64,000 bases of DNA from Actinoplanes sp. KI2 (GCF_025630775.1 NZ_JAOSZE010000045.1:21636-85635), one strand, 5' to 3'; shown: positions 16,181 to 24,832, counted from the first letter of the stretch. A program made the numbers and translations. Notes: a model not told the origin generated them from the letters alone.

Positions 16181-16906
16181 TTAGGTGAGGCGGGCGACCG
16201 TACGCCCGGAGAGGTCGACGATGATCTTGTCGAGATCGAGGATGTGGCCGTCCGAGGTCTGGACGATGAGCCGCAGGCAGCGGTTCTTCCCGCACTGCGC
16301 TGCGCCGGTGTCGGCCGGCAGGGCGTGGTAGATGTGCGCGGTGGGGCTGAGTTCCTGGCCGGTGAACGGCCGGCCCGTTGCCTTGGCGTACGCGTCCTTC
16401 AGCTCGGTCGACAGTGGATTCGCCAGCAGCAGCTCCAGCGCCGTCTTCACCTCGCGCTCGGAGGGTGGCAGTTGCATTCCTTCTGCCGCGTACGAGGCGA
16501 CGAGCTTGCCGCCGGCGAGGTCGACGACCTGCTTGACCAGCCGGTTGCCGTGATAGTCGTAGTAGTACAGCTCGGCCGTGCGGCCCGAGTCGGCGTCGGC
16601 GATGTCGGCGGCGAGGTATTCCGGGCCGGCCGACCCGGTCACGTCCTTCGCGCCGGTCTTCAGCGCGGTCGTCTCCGCCAGCGCCCGGGCCTTGTCCAGT
16701 TCGGTGCTCGTCAGCGCGTCCTGGCCGATCCCGGCCGACGGCGCCGGGCCCGGATCCGGATTGGACACGGTTGCCTGCTCGGCGGCGACCGTCGGGGTCG
16801 CGCCGGGCGGAGGCGCGGCGCTCGCCTCCCACGAGGCGATACCGAAGGCGATCACCGCGGACACGGTCGCGGCGCCGAGAACCCAACCCCATTTGGGGTA
16901 TGTCAT
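16181..16906 (-). CDS. Exported protein, probable partner of the amine oxidase-like protein
   Basis: The 241-residue protein starts after a GGGGGG ribosome site and has an N-terminal membrane segment or signal (WGWVLGAATVSAVIAFGIA), a Pro/Ala/Thr linker, then about 180 residues outside the membrane. These look like the two small alpha/beta N-terminal domains of amine oxidases: LTSTELDKARALAE, ELYYYDYHGNRLVKQVVDL and a second similar unit ending HILDLDKIIVDLSGRTV. The assignment rests on pattern and on gene order, not on a diagnostic motif. Two Cys (QCGKNRC) could form a disulfide. Its stop is 11 bases before, or one base overlapping, the next start, so the pair is translationally linked. Confidence 0.7.
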   Translation of the reverse strand: MTYPKWGWVLGAATVSAVIAFGIASWEASAAPPPGATPTVAAEQATVSNPDPGPAPSAGIGQDALTSTELDKARALAETTALKTGAKDVTGSAGPEYLAADIADADSGRTAELYYYDYHGNRLVKQVVDLAGGKLVASYAAEGMQLPPSEREVKTALELLLANPLSTELKDAYAKATGRPFTGQELSPTAHIYHALPADTGAAQCGKNRCLRLIVQTSDGHILDLDKIIVDLSGRTVARLT

Positions 16907-17040
16907 TGTCTGCCCCCCAGACGTAGATCTGTGAGGACCGATGTTTGCAGGCCTGAAGCGGCGCTATCTCCCCCGAAAATGCCACATGCTCGTCGCCGGG
17001 GAAGGTCACAACGGTTGACGCTCTCGGTGACCCTGAACCC

Positions 17041-17553
17041 ATGACTCAGGTGGTTCTCGCCCTCCTCTCGGTGACCGGCGCGTTGGTCGGCGTGCTGCTG
17101 GGCTCGCTGCTCAATGCGCGGGTGCAGCGTGCTTCCTGGCAGCAGCAGGAGAGCGCAATGTCCATTCGGGACCGACGCACGACGTACGCTGCCTTCGTCG
17201 CCGCCTGCCGCGAATGGCGGGCGACGGTGCTGGCCCCGGACGTGCGGATCCTTCCGGCGTCCTCGGTCTCCCGCCAACCGCACGCGGACGGCGGCCAGGC
17301 GCGCGTCCAGGTCGTCCGGTACCGAGCCGAGATCGGCCTGATCGCGCACCGCACGGCGACGCTCCAGGCCGCTGCCGCCCTCATGCTTGCGGTGGGACAA
17401 CTGGCCGAGGTGCGGGCCGGTCACGAGGCCGGCGAGGTTCCCGAGCCCTTCATCGAGGCATGCCGAGGCGCGGAACGCGAGTTCAACCGGGTCGCTCGGG
17501 CGGAACTACACAGCCCGGAGATTCATCTGGAGACTCCCACCGGTCTCATATAG
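17041..17553 (+). CDS. Membrane-anchored protein of unknown function
   Basis: The 170-residue protein has a single N-terminal membrane helix (VVLALLSVTGALVGVLLGSLL) followed by a charged helical cytosolic-type domain of about 145 residues with RRTTYAAFVAACREWRA and a long C-terminal helix. This single-helix plus helical-tail layout is common among uncharacterised actinobacterial proteins; I do not recognise a named family. The downstream methyltransferase begins four to seven bases after its stop, so they are probably co-transcribed, but that gives no clue to function. Confidence 0.7.
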   Translation: MTQVVLALLSVTGALVGVLLGSLLNARVQRASWQQQESAMSIRDRRTTYAAFVAACREWRATVLAPDVRILPASSVSRQPHADGGQARVQVVRYRAEIGLIAHRTATLQAAAALMLAVGQLAEVRAGHEAGEVPEPFIEACRGAEREFNRVARAELHSPEIHLETPTGLI

Positions 17554-17557
17554 TCGC

Positions 17558-18163
17558 GTGGTGAACTTGGCGCGGGTCCGGCAGGCGTATGCGTCCGCCG
17601 CGGAGCTCTACATCGAGCGGCTGGGCACCACCCATCAGGTCCACGCCGACGACCTCGCCTTCATCGGACGGCATCTGGCGGGCCGGCCCGGCACCGTACT
17701 CGATCTGGGGTGTGGGCCCGGCCACCTCACCGATCACCTTCGCTCGGTGGGCGTCGACGCGGTCGGAATCGACATGGTTTCCGAGTTCATCGCCCATGCG
17801 CGGGCCACCTACCCGAGCGGTGACTATCGGCTCGGGTCGTTCGAGGACCTGGCCGTCGCCGACCGCTCGGTCGCGGGCATCCTGGCCTGGGGCTCGTTGA
17901 TCCATCTGCCGCCGCACGAGCTCGACGGCGTGCTCGCTGAGTTCCGGCGGGCGATGGTTGCTGGTGGAGCGCTGGTGGTCGCCATCTTCGTCGGCGACGA
18001 GGTGGCTGCCTTCGACCACAAGGTCGTGACCGCTTATCGCTGGCCGGTTGACGAGTTCGGCGAGCGACTGGCGCGGGCCGGCTTCGCGGAGGTCGAGCGC
18101 CTGCAGCGGCCCGGCGACGGCACCCATCGGCCACACGCGGCCGTCGCGGCGGTAGCGACCTGA
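17558..18163 (+). CDS. Class I SAM-dependent methyltransferase
   Basis: The 201-residue protein carries the Rossmann SAM-binding motif VLDLGCGPGHLTDHL near residue 48, the acidic end of the second strand (DAVGIDMVSEFI), FEDLAVADRSVAGILAWGSLIHL in place of motif II, and a later strand AMVAGGALVVAIFVG. It belongs to the methyltransferase 11/25 type, which act on small molecules; the acceptor is unknown. Two adjacent in-frame GTG codons (17558 and 17561) could each start the protein. It converges on the LysR gene with a 7-bp gap. Confidence 0.87.
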   Translation: MVNLARVRQAYASAAELYIERLGTTHQVHADDLAFIGRHLAGRPGTVLDLGCGPGHLTDHLRSVGVDAVGIDMVSEFIAHARATYPSGDYRLGSFEDLAVADRSVAGILAWGSLIHLPPHELDGVLAEFRRAMVAGGALVVAIFVGDEVAAFDHKVVTAYRWPVDEFGERLARAGFAEVERLQRPGDGTHRPHAAVAAVAT

Positions 18164-18170
18164 GTCGCTC

Positions 18171-19100
18171 TTACTTCGCCCAGCTCGGAAGCCAGGTTCC
18201 AGGGCTGTCGTGGCCGGCCGTCGTGGCGGCGAGGTGGGCGCGGAGGGTCGCCAATGCCGGGTGGAGATTGTCGCGGTGCCAGAGGAGCGAATGCGGGTAG
18301 ACCGGCGTCGGGCTGGTGACCGGAACGCGGCGCAAACCGTGGCCGGCGGGCCACACGAGGCGCGTCTGCTCGCCGATGAAGGTGGCCAGGGCCGGGGTGT
18401 CGGCGACGGTGTCCAGGAGCGCGTCGGCGCCGAGGTTCGGGCCGGTGGCCTCGATGGCGAGACCGAACTCGGCGACCAGGGCTTCGTAGTAGGCCGCCCA
18501 TTCGGTACCGGCGACGATGCCGGGCATCCAGATCCGGTGGCCGGCGAGCTCGGTGACGGTCACCGACCGGGCCGACGCCAGCCGGTGGGCCGGGCCGGTG
18601 AGCAGGTGAAGCGGCTCGTCGAGCACCCGGACGGTCTCGATGTCCTCGGGCAGGGGCCGGCCGGGCATGGCGACGGCGCGGAAAGATGCGTCGATCGCGC
18701 CGGATCGGATGGCCGCGACGGCCGACTCGATGTCGAACAGCCTCATCACGTCCAGCTCGATCGCCGGGTGCACCCGGTGGAAGTCGCGGATCAGGCCGGA
18801 CGTCGCGAGGCGTGAGGCGATCACGTCGACGCGCAGCGGGCGACTGCCGGGGCGTACGGACGCCGCCGCGCGCTCGGCGGCGCGCAGCAACTCGCGGGCA
18901 TGGGGCAGGAACGCCTGCCCGTCGATGGTGAGCTCGGCGCCGCGCGGCGTCCGCGTGAACAGCCGTACGCCGAGGTTGCGCTCCAGGGCGGCGATGCGCT
19001 TGGAGACGGCCTGCTGGGTGATCGACAGCTCGGTGGCGGTCTCCTGGAACTGGCCCGCCTGCGCGACGGCGACGAAGGTCCGCACGGCGTCGAAGTCCAC
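18171..19100 (-). CDS. LysR-family transcriptional regulator
   Basis: The 309-residue protein has the standard N-terminal winged helix (FDAVRTFVAVAQAGQFQETATELSITQQAVSKRI, ALERNLGVRLFTRTPRG) and a periplasmic-binding-like effector domain from about residue 90. It is divergent from an MFS exporter gene with about 120 bp between the starts. The gap holds a CACAAC-N5-GTTGTG dyad of the LysR-box kind, so it probably controls that exporter and itself. The effector is unknown. Confidence 0.92.
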   Translation of the reverse strand: MDFDAVRTFVAVAQAGQFQETATELSITQQAVSKRIAALERNLGVRLFTRTPRGAELTIDGQAFLPHARELLRAAERAAASVRPGSRPLRVDVIASRLATSGLIRDFHRVHPAIELDVMRLFDIESAVAAIRSGAIDASFRAVAMPGRPLPEDIETVRVLDEPLHLLTGPAHRLASARSVTVTELAGHRIWMPGIVAGTEWAAYYEALVAEFGLAIEATGPNLGADALLDTVADTPALATFIGEQTRLVWPAGHGLRRVPVTSPTPVYPHSLLWHRDNLHPALATLRAHLAATTAGHDSPGTWLPSWAK

Positions 19101-19116
19101 GCCGACAACCTACTCT

Positions 19117-19133
19117 CACAACCAAGAGTTGTG
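19117..19133. promoter_or_regulatory. LysR-type operator between LysR and MFS genes
   Basis: CACAAC, five bases (CAAGA), GTTGTG form a perfect 17-bp dyad starting 17 bp before the LysR start. Size and position match LysR autoregulatory boxes. Confidence 0.55.
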
Positions 19134-19220
19134 CGGTTCCGGCGTGCCGGTTGTTTGAAATGCAGCAGCGTCCCCTGCTTGGATCTCGGCGGGCAACTGA
19201 GGGTTGTGCGAGGGGGTGCG

Positions 19221-20438
19221 GTGGGGCGGGAGTTCCGGTGGCTGTGGACGGCGTACGCGATCAGCACCTTCGGCACCTGGCTCGGCTTCGGCGCGTTTCC
19301 CCTGATCGCGATCCGGGTGCTGGAGGCCGGTCCGCTCGAGGTGTCGCTGCTGTCGGCTGCGGGGTTGGCGGTCGGGGCGGTCGTCGCGGTGCCGCTCGGC
19401 CCGTGGGTGGAGTTTCGCCGGAAACGGCCGGTGATGGTGGCGATGGACCTGATCCGGTTCGCCGCGTTGATGAGCGTTCCCGCCGCCTTCGCGCTCGACC
19501 GGCTGACCTTCGCCCAGCTCGTTGTCGTATCGGTTGTCGCCGCCGCGGCCGACATCACCTTCAAGGCTGCCGGCGGCGCCTACCTCAAGGCCCTCGTACC
19601 GCCGGCGGACCTCCTTGTCGCGAACGGCCGGTTCGAGGCCACGACCTGGAGCGCCACCGTGGTCGGACCGCCGCTCGGCAATGCCGCGCTCGGGCTGTTC
19701 GGGCCGGTGACGACCGTGGCGATCGACGCGATCAGCTACCTGCTCTCGGCGTTGGGGATTCGCGCGATCGGCGGAACCGAGCCGCGCCCCGGCCGAACCG
19801 GCGGCCCGCGGTTACGAGTCGGCGACCTGCTCGATGGGTGGCGCTACATCCTGACCCACCCGGCGCTGCGCCCGCTGTTCTTCAACACGGTCCTCGTCAA
19901 TGGCCTGATCATGGCGACCGCACCGGTGCTGGCCGTCCTCATGCTCGACCGGCTCGACTTCGCGCCCTGGCAGTACGGCCTGGCCTTCGGCGCGCCATGC
20001 ATCGGCGGGCTGATCGGCGCACGACTGGCTCAGCCGCTCGTCACGAGCTTCGGACAGCGCCGGATCCTGCTCACCACCGGGGCACTACGCGCCTGCTGGC
20101 CGCTCGGGCTCGCCTTCGTCGGCCCCGGTGCCGCCGGTCTGGCGCTCGTCATCGCCGTCCAGTTCGGCCTGGTTGCCTGCATGGGCGTGTTCAACCCGGT
20201 GTTCGCCACCTACCGGCTCGATCAGACCCCGACGGACCGGGTCGCCCGCACGCTCTCCGCGTGGTCGGTCACCAGCAATGCCACCATCGCCGCCCTGACC
20301 GCCCTCTGGGGCCTGCTGGCCGCCGTCACCAGCCCGCGCACCGCGATCGCGATCGCCGGCCTGCTGCTGCTGACCACCCCGCTCCTGTTGTGGGGAGTTA
20401 TACCTAGCAGTACTATGCATCGAACTTCTAGGGTATGA
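19221..20438 (+). CDS. MFS exporter (MFS_3 / EntS-like)
   Basis: The protein of about 405 residues has roughly 12 hydrophobic helices, the inter-helix motif EFRRKRPVMVAMD in loop 2-3, and the ATTWSATVVGPPLGN segment typical of the MFS_3 group, whose characterised members export siderophores or drugs. Start choice: GTG 19221 follows AGGGGG at four bases; GTG 19206 would add five residues with a poorer ribosome site. It is divergent from a LysR gene that likely regulates it. Its stop overlaps the PadR start (ATGA), and the PadR promoter lies within its last codons. Confidence 0.88.
   Translation: MGREFRWLWTAYAISTFGTWLGFGAFPLIAIRVLEAGPLEVSLLSAAGLAVGAVVAVPLGPWVEFRRKRPVMVAMDLIRFAALMSVPAAFALDRLTFAQLVVVSVVAAAADITFKAAGGAYLKALVPPADLLVANGRFEATTWSATVVGPPLGNAALGLFGPVTTVAIDAISYLLSALGIRAIGGTEPRPGRTGGPRLRVGDLLDGWRYILTHPALRPLFFNTVLVNGLIMATAPVLAVLMLDRLDFAPWQYGLAFGAPCIGGLIGARLAQPLVTSFGQRRILLTTGALRACWPLGLAFVGPGAAGLALVIAVQFGLVACMGVFNPVFATYRLDQTPTDRVARTLSAWSVTSNATIAALTALWGLLAAVTSPRTAIAIAGLLLLTTPLLLWGVIPSSTMHRTSRV
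20388..20416 (+). promoter_or_regulatory. Promoter of the PadR unit, inside the MFS 3' end
   Basis: TTGTGG (20388-20393) and TACTAT (20411-20416) are 17 bases apart, in an unusually AT-rich patch at the end of the MFS gene. The expected start of transcription is about 12 bases before the PadR ATG. The PadR pair can thus be expressed independently of the exporter. Confidence 0.55.
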
Positions 20439-20818
20439 GCGGGGTGAGGTGGGTGAAGGTCGCCAAGGATCTGGTGGCCGCGTCGGCGACACCGATGGTG
20501 CTCGGCATCCTGGCCGAGAGCGAGAGCTACGGGTACGCCATCCTCCGGCGGATCAACGAGCTGTCCGGCGGCGAGCTGGACTGGACCGAGGGGCTGCTGT
20601 ACCCGTTGTTGCACCGGCTCGAGCGCCTCGGCCATGTGGAGTCGAGCTGGCAGTCGGTCACCGGCGAGCGGAAGCGCAAGTACTACCGCATCACCGGCAA
20701 GGGCCTGGCCGAGCTGGCCGAGCAGCGCCGCCAGTGGGACACCGTGGTCGACGCGCTCAAGGAGCTCTGGCACGACCGGGCGCCGCTGACGCTGAACCCG
20801 CTGGAGGGCCTCGCATGA
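20435..20818 (+). CDS. PadR-family transcriptional regulator
   Basis: The 127-residue protein has the PadR winged helix: TPMVLGILAESESYGYAILRRI, the GELDWTEGLLYPLLHRLERLGHVESSW recognition-helix and wing region, and RKYYRITGKGLAEL, then a short dimerising helix. PadR proteins are small-ligand or stress-responsive repressors that usually control a neighbouring membrane protein or exporter. The gene overlaps the following membrane-protein gene by four bases (ATGA), the classical PadR-permease arrangement. Confidence 0.92.
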   Translation: MSGVRWVKVAKDLVAASATPMVLGILAESESYGYAILRRINELSGGELDWTEGLLYPLLHRLERLGHVESSWQSVTGERKRKYYRITGKGLAELAEQRRQWDTVVDALKELWHDRAPLTLNPLEGLA

Positions 20819-22191
20819 CGGCACCGGACGGGCAGGCGGAGCTGGAGGCACAGTTCGACCAGTGGCGTCAGTACGTGCTGCGCCGCCGCGAGCTGCAACC
20901 CGTCGACGCCGACGAGCTCGAGGACCACCTCCGCGGCTCCGTCGACGAGCTCGTCGACGGCGGCCTGCGCCCCGACGAGGCGTTCCTGGTCGCGGTCAAA
21001 CGGATGGGCAGCCTCGACGAGCTCTCCCGCGAGTTCGCCCGGGAGCATTCGGAACGGCTCTGGAAGCAGCTGGTGCTGACCGGTGACACCGGCAGCCCGG
21101 CCGCCGACACGCGGGCCCGGCGGGATCTGCGGGCCATGGTCGTCTGCGCGGCCGGCGCGGTGGTGTCGGTCAAGCTGCCGGCCCTGTTCGGGCTGAGCCT
21201 GGCGGACGACGGTCCCTTCTACGCACGGAACTTCGCCCTGTTCGTGTTGCCCTGGCTGGCGGGCTTCCTGGCCTGGCGCCGGCAGGCGCGGCGCTCGACG
21301 ATCGCGATTCTGGCGGCCTTTTTCGCTCTCGGCGCGGTGGCTGCCAACGCCTACCCCCTGGCCGACGACTCGCAGTCCGTCGTCGTCACCAGCATCCATC
21401 TCCCCATCGCGCTGTGGCTCGTGACCGGTCTGGCCTATGTGGCCGCCGAGTGGCGCTCCTCCCGCCGCCGCATGGACTTCATCCGCTTCACCGGCGAGTG
21501 GTTCATCTACTACGTCCTGATGGCCCTCGGCGGCGGGGTACTCTCCGCGTTCCTCTACAACACCTTCCAGGCCATCGGGATCTTCCCGGAGGAGTTCGTC
21601 TCCTTCTGGCTGCTGCCCTGCGGCGCCGCGGCCGCGGTCGTCGTGGCCGGCTGGCTGGTCGAGGCCAAGCAGAGCGTCGTCGAGAACATCGCACCGGTCC
21701 TCACTCGCCTGTTCACGCCGCTGTTCACCGCCGCCCTCGTCGCCTTCCTGGTCGCCGTCTTCTGGACCAGTCACGGCATCGACGTCGACCGCGAGACGCT
21801 GATCCTGTTCAACCTCCTGCTGGTCGTGGTCCTGGGACTGCTGCTCTATTCACTCTCGGCCCGCGATCCGCTGGCCGCACCGGGCCTGTTCGACAAGCTC
21901 CAGCTCGCGCTCGTGGTCAGCGCGCTGGCCATCGACGTGCTGGTCCTGCTGGAGATCACCGGGCGGATCACCGACGAGTACGGCAGTACGCCCAACCGCA
22001 CCGCCGCACTGGGCGAGAACGTCATCCTGCTGATCAACCTGGCCTGGTCGGCGTGGCTCCTGCTGGCCTTCCTCCGCCGGCGCGCGCCGTTCGCGGCCCT
22101 CGAACGCTGGCAGACCGGCTACCTGCCGGTGTACGCCGCGTGGGCCTGGATCGTGGTCCTCGTCTTCCCGCCGCTGTTCAACTACATCTGA
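20815..22191 (+). CDS. Multi-helix membrane protein with permease-prefix-type N-terminus
   Basis: The 458-residue protein has an N-terminal cytosolic domain of about 90 residues (DELEDHLRGSVDELVDGGLRPDEAF, MGSLDELSREFAREH). That pattern is found as a prefix on many PadR-linked membrane proteins and resembles DUF1700-type sequences. About ten hydrophobic helices follow with no transporter signature I recognise. Translational coupling to PadR suggests it is the regulator's target or partner. Function is unknown. Confidence 0.8.
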   Translation: MTAPDGQAELEAQFDQWRQYVLRRRELQPVDADELEDHLRGSVDELVDGGLRPDEAFLVAVKRMGSLDELSREFAREHSERLWKQLVLTGDTGSPAADTRARRDLRAMVVCAAGAVVSVKLPALFGLSLADDGPFYARNFALFVLPWLAGFLAWRRQARRSTIAILAAFFALGAVAANAYPLADDSQSVVVTSIHLPIALWLVTGLAYVAAEWRSSRRRMDFIRFTGEWFIYYVLMALGGGVLSAFLYNTFQAIGIFPEEFVSFWLLPCGAAAAVVVAGWLVEAKQSVVENIAPVLTRLFTPLFTAALVAFLVAVFWTSHGIDVDRETLILFNLLLVVVLGLLLYSLSARDPLAAPGLFDKLQLALVVSALAIDVLVLLEITGRITDEYGSTPNRTAALGENVILLINLAWSAWLLLAFLRRRAPFAALERWQTGYLPVYAAWAWIVVLVFPPLFNYI

Positions 22192-22203
22192 CCGAGAGGA
22201 GCG

Positions 22204-22219
22204 CCCGCCGCGGGGCGGG
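22204..22219 (+). terminator. Short G/C hairpin after the PadR operon
   Basis: CCCGCC and GGCGGG form a 6-bp stem with a four-base loop, 13 bases after the stop. Small, but all G/C; a plausible weak terminator. Confidence 0.35.
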
Positions 22220-22384
22220 ACAGGCCGGCGGCGACCAGCCGCATGGCCGCCGCCCGCTGCTGCCCGTTCCGGCAGGTCAGCCGCCTTTCTGCCGCTACGC
22301 TGGGCCGGAGGTCCTCCGGTCGCCTCGGAGGTGACCCGTGACGGCCGCAGCCGGCGGAAGGTCCTGGTTTCAGGAAGGTTTGCC

Positions 22385-22996
22385 ATGCTGTCATCGCGGT
22401 TGTCCGGCCCCGTACTGTCTGCGTTCCGTGTCGTCGTCGGCCTGTTGTTCGCCTGCCACGGTGCGGCATCCCTGTTCGGTGTGCTCGGTGGCGTACGCGG
22501 CACCGGCGCCACCGTACGATTCCCCGCCTGGCCCGGCTGGTGGGCCGCCGCCATCGAGTTCGCCGGCGGCAGTCTCGTACTCCTGGGTCTGTTCACCCGC
22601 TGGGCCGCCCTCGTCTGTTCCGGCGCGATGGCCTATGCGTACTTCACGGTGCACCAGCCGCGATCGCTGTGGCCGTTGAACAACGGCGGTGAGCTCGCGG
22701 TGCTGTACTGCTGGTCGTTTCTCACCATCGCCGTCCTCGGCGCGGGCGCCTGGTCGCTCGACGGGTTGTTCAGCAGCCCAACCGTCGCCGCAGCAGGGAA
22801 GTGGCGTGACGACGCGGCCCGCACTCTGCATCGGCACGGCGCGCAGCACGTCAGCGAGACCTTGGGTGGCCGGCGTTCTCGGATGGCGCCATCGGCCGTC
22901 CGGAGATCGAGTGCGGGATCTTCCCGGCCGCCGCATCGAGGACAGCGAGCCGCCGGGCGTCCGTCGTTCCGGCGAACACGACGAGAGCCTTGCTGA
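22385..22996 (+). CDS. DoxX-family membrane protein with an unusual basic tail
   Basis: An AGGAAGG site lies six bases before the ATG. Residues 1-135 form the four-helix DoxX domain (LSAFRVVVGLLFACHGAASLFG, FAGGSLVLLGLFTRWAALVCSG, LYCWSFLTIAVLGAG). DoxX proteins act in membrane redox or detoxification complexes in some species, but most are unassigned. The last 65 or so residues are Arg-rich and low in structure, unlike the family, which normally ends near residue 140-180. Either a small frameshift extended the gene or the tail is lineage-specific. A strong palindromic hairpin 16 bases after the stop supports this end point for the transcript. Confidence 0.78.
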   Translation: MLSSRLSGPVLSAFRVVVGLLFACHGAASLFGVLGGVRGTGATVRFPAWPGWWAAAIEFAGGSLVLLGLFTRWAALVCSGAMAYAYFTVHQPRSLWPLNNGGELAVLYCWSFLTIAVLGAGAWSLDGLFSSPTVAAAGKWRDDAARTLHRHGAQHVSETLGGRRSRMAPSAVRRSSAGSSRPPHRGQRAAGRPSFRRTRREPC

Positions 22997-23011
22997 ACAT
23001 TTCCCGCGGGA

Positions 23012-23043
23012 ACGCCGTCCGAGTGAGCTCACTCGGACGGCGT
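23012..23043. terminator. 32-bp perfect palindrome after the DoxX gene
   Basis: ACGCCGTCCGAGTGAG is followed directly by its exact reverse complement, giving a 32-bp perfect palindrome that would fold into a very stable hairpin 16 bases after the DoxX stop. The following 150 bp up to the next ribosome site hold no gene and must contain the promoter of the second chemoreceptor. Confidence 0.75.
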
Positions 23044-23198
23044 CTTCATGTGACCTGGGCGACTGCACCGAAACTGCAACCGTCGGGCACCGCGTTCGGC
23101 ACCGCGATCGTCAGTAGATGTACGCGTTGGTTGAACGGTCCTGGAGCTCTCGTCCTTGGCGCTGAAAGCCGCAACGGATGCGGCGGAGGGGAACGGCT

Positions 23199-24761
23199 AT
23201 GCCTTCTCTGACGAACCTGAGCCTGACCATAAGGCTCGTGATGATCGCCGCTATCGGGATCGTGACGACCGCGGCAGTGTTCGCGAACGGCATCCGGACC
23301 GGGACACAGGTGTCCGAGGCCAGCACCGCAGTCGAGAAGATGGAGCGGGCCGAGTCGGCGCTGCATCACCTCAACACCCGCGAAAGTGAACTGCGGGTCG
23401 ATGCGTACCGGGCCGCTCTCGGGCAGGACATGACCAACAACGTCGCCGGTGATGTGCAGGCCTCCGCCGATGCCGTCAAGACGATCAGCGATCTGCACCT
23501 GTCCGGCACGTTCGGTGCGAAGTTCGCGCCGGTGGCCTCGGCAGTCGACGACTTCTCCAAGTTCGTCACGCAGTTCGCCGCCGACGCGGCCAAGAACCCG
23601 GACGCCGTGCGGCTACGCCTCGGAGAGGTCTACGAACGCAACTCGGCCGCCGACGGCCTGATCGTCTCTGCGACCGCCGCGGTGTCGCAGGCGGTCACCA
23701 AGGCCGTCGCGGAGAAGACCGCGACGGAGTCACGCGGGCGGATGGTGTCGCTGGTCATCGGCCTGCTCGGCGTCGCGGTCATCGTCGGGTTCACCATCCC
23801 TCTCGTTCGTTCGGTGCTGCGGCCGATCCGCGCCGTCGGCCGGGTGATCGAGGCGCTCGACCAGGGCGACCTGACGGAGCGGACCGGGGTCACCAGCCGG
23901 GACGAGATCGGAACGATGGCCAGGTCGTTGGACCGGGCGATCGACAGCCTTGCCGAGTCGGTGCGGACGGTCCGCGGTGATGCCGGGACGTTCTCCGAGG
24001 CGGCCGAGCGGCTGACGTTGATCGCGTCGCGGATCGGCGGGGCGGCGCAGCTGACCGAGCAGCGGACCAGTTCCGCGACCGGAGCCGTCGACGAGGTGGC
24101 GGCCAATGTGCGGACGATCGCGGCAGGGGCCTCCGAGATGGGCGCGTCGATCCGGGAGATCTCCACGAACGCGGCCGCGGCCGCCGATGTCGCGGCCCGT
24201 GCGGTCGCGGAGGCGACGAACGCCGGCCGGCAGATCGCGAAGCTGGGCGAGTCGTCGGTGGAGATCGCCGAGGTGGTCAAGACGATCACGGCGATCGCCG
24301 GGCAGACGAACCTGCTCGCGTTGAACGCGACGATCGAGGCGGCCCGGGCCGGGTCTGCCGGCAAGGGCTTTGCGGTGGTCGCGTCCGAGGTGAAGGAGCT
24401 GTCGCAGGAGACCGCCCGGGCGACCGAGGACATCACGTCCCGGGTTGCCGCGATCCAGGCGGAGACGGCGGGTGCGGTCGAGGCGATCCGCATGGTCACG
24501 GACATCATCCACCAGATCAACGATTTTCAGACGACCATCTCGTCGGCGGTCGATGAGCAGACGGCGACGGCAACGGAGATGTCCCGCAGCGTCGACGAGG
24601 TCGCGAACGGCTCGTCCGTCATCGCCGGCGAGATCCACGATGTGGCCCGGTCCGCCACCGATACCACCGGCGCGGCAACGGACGCGCTCGACTCGTCGAC
24701 CGAGATCAGCCGGGCGGCGCGGACGGTGCTCGAGACCGTGTCCCGCTTCCGAACACACTGA
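23199..24761 (+). CDS. Methyl-accepting chemotaxis protein
   Basis: The ATG at 23199 is chosen over one seven codons earlier because GGAGGGG lies seven bases before it. The 520-residue receptor has a membrane helix (TIRLVMIAAIGIVTTAAVF), a sensor of about 150 residues, a second helix (about 180-200), HAMP (about 200-255) and the signalling coiled coil with QTNLLALNATIEAARAGSAG and GKGFAVVASEVKELSQET. It differs from the receptor at 2.2 kb in sensor length and sequence. A CheY gene follows 71 bp later, which suggests a small signalling unit although no CheA or CheW is present. Confidence 0.95.
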   Translation: MPSLTNLSLTIRLVMIAAIGIVTTAAVFANGIRTGTQVSEASTAVEKMERAESALHHLNTRESELRVDAYRAALGQDMTNNVAGDVQASADAVKTISDLHLSGTFGAKFAPVASAVDDFSKFVTQFAADAAKNPDAVRLRLGEVYERNSAADGLIVSATAAVSQAVTKAVAEKTATESRGRMVSLVIGLLGVAVIVGFTIPLVRSVLRPIRAVGRVIEALDQGDLTERTGVTSRDEIGTMARSLDRAIDSLAESVRTVRGDAGTFSEAAERLTLIASRIGGAAQLTEQRTSSATGAVDEVAANVRTIAAGASEMGASIREISTNAAAAADVAARAVAEATNAGRQIAKLGESSVEIAEVVKTITAIAGQTNLLALNATIEAARAGSAGKGFAVVASEVKELSQETARATEDITSRVAAIQAETAGAVEAIRMVTDIIHQINDFQTTISSAVDEQTATATEMSRSVDEVANGSSVIAGEIHDVARSATDTTGAATDALDSSTEISRAARTVLETVSRFRTH

Positions 24762-24832
24762 GGGTTTAGCTCAGATGATTGCGGTACACGCCGATGGGAG
24801 TTTGTTACCTCCGGTCTTGGAAAGGCGGGCAC

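Noticed and set aside
14838..16184. Plus-strand open frame opposite the amine oxidase-like gene
   Set aside because: Val/Gly/Arg-rich shadow without a ribosome site or motif; the minus strand carries a signal peptide and copper ligands.
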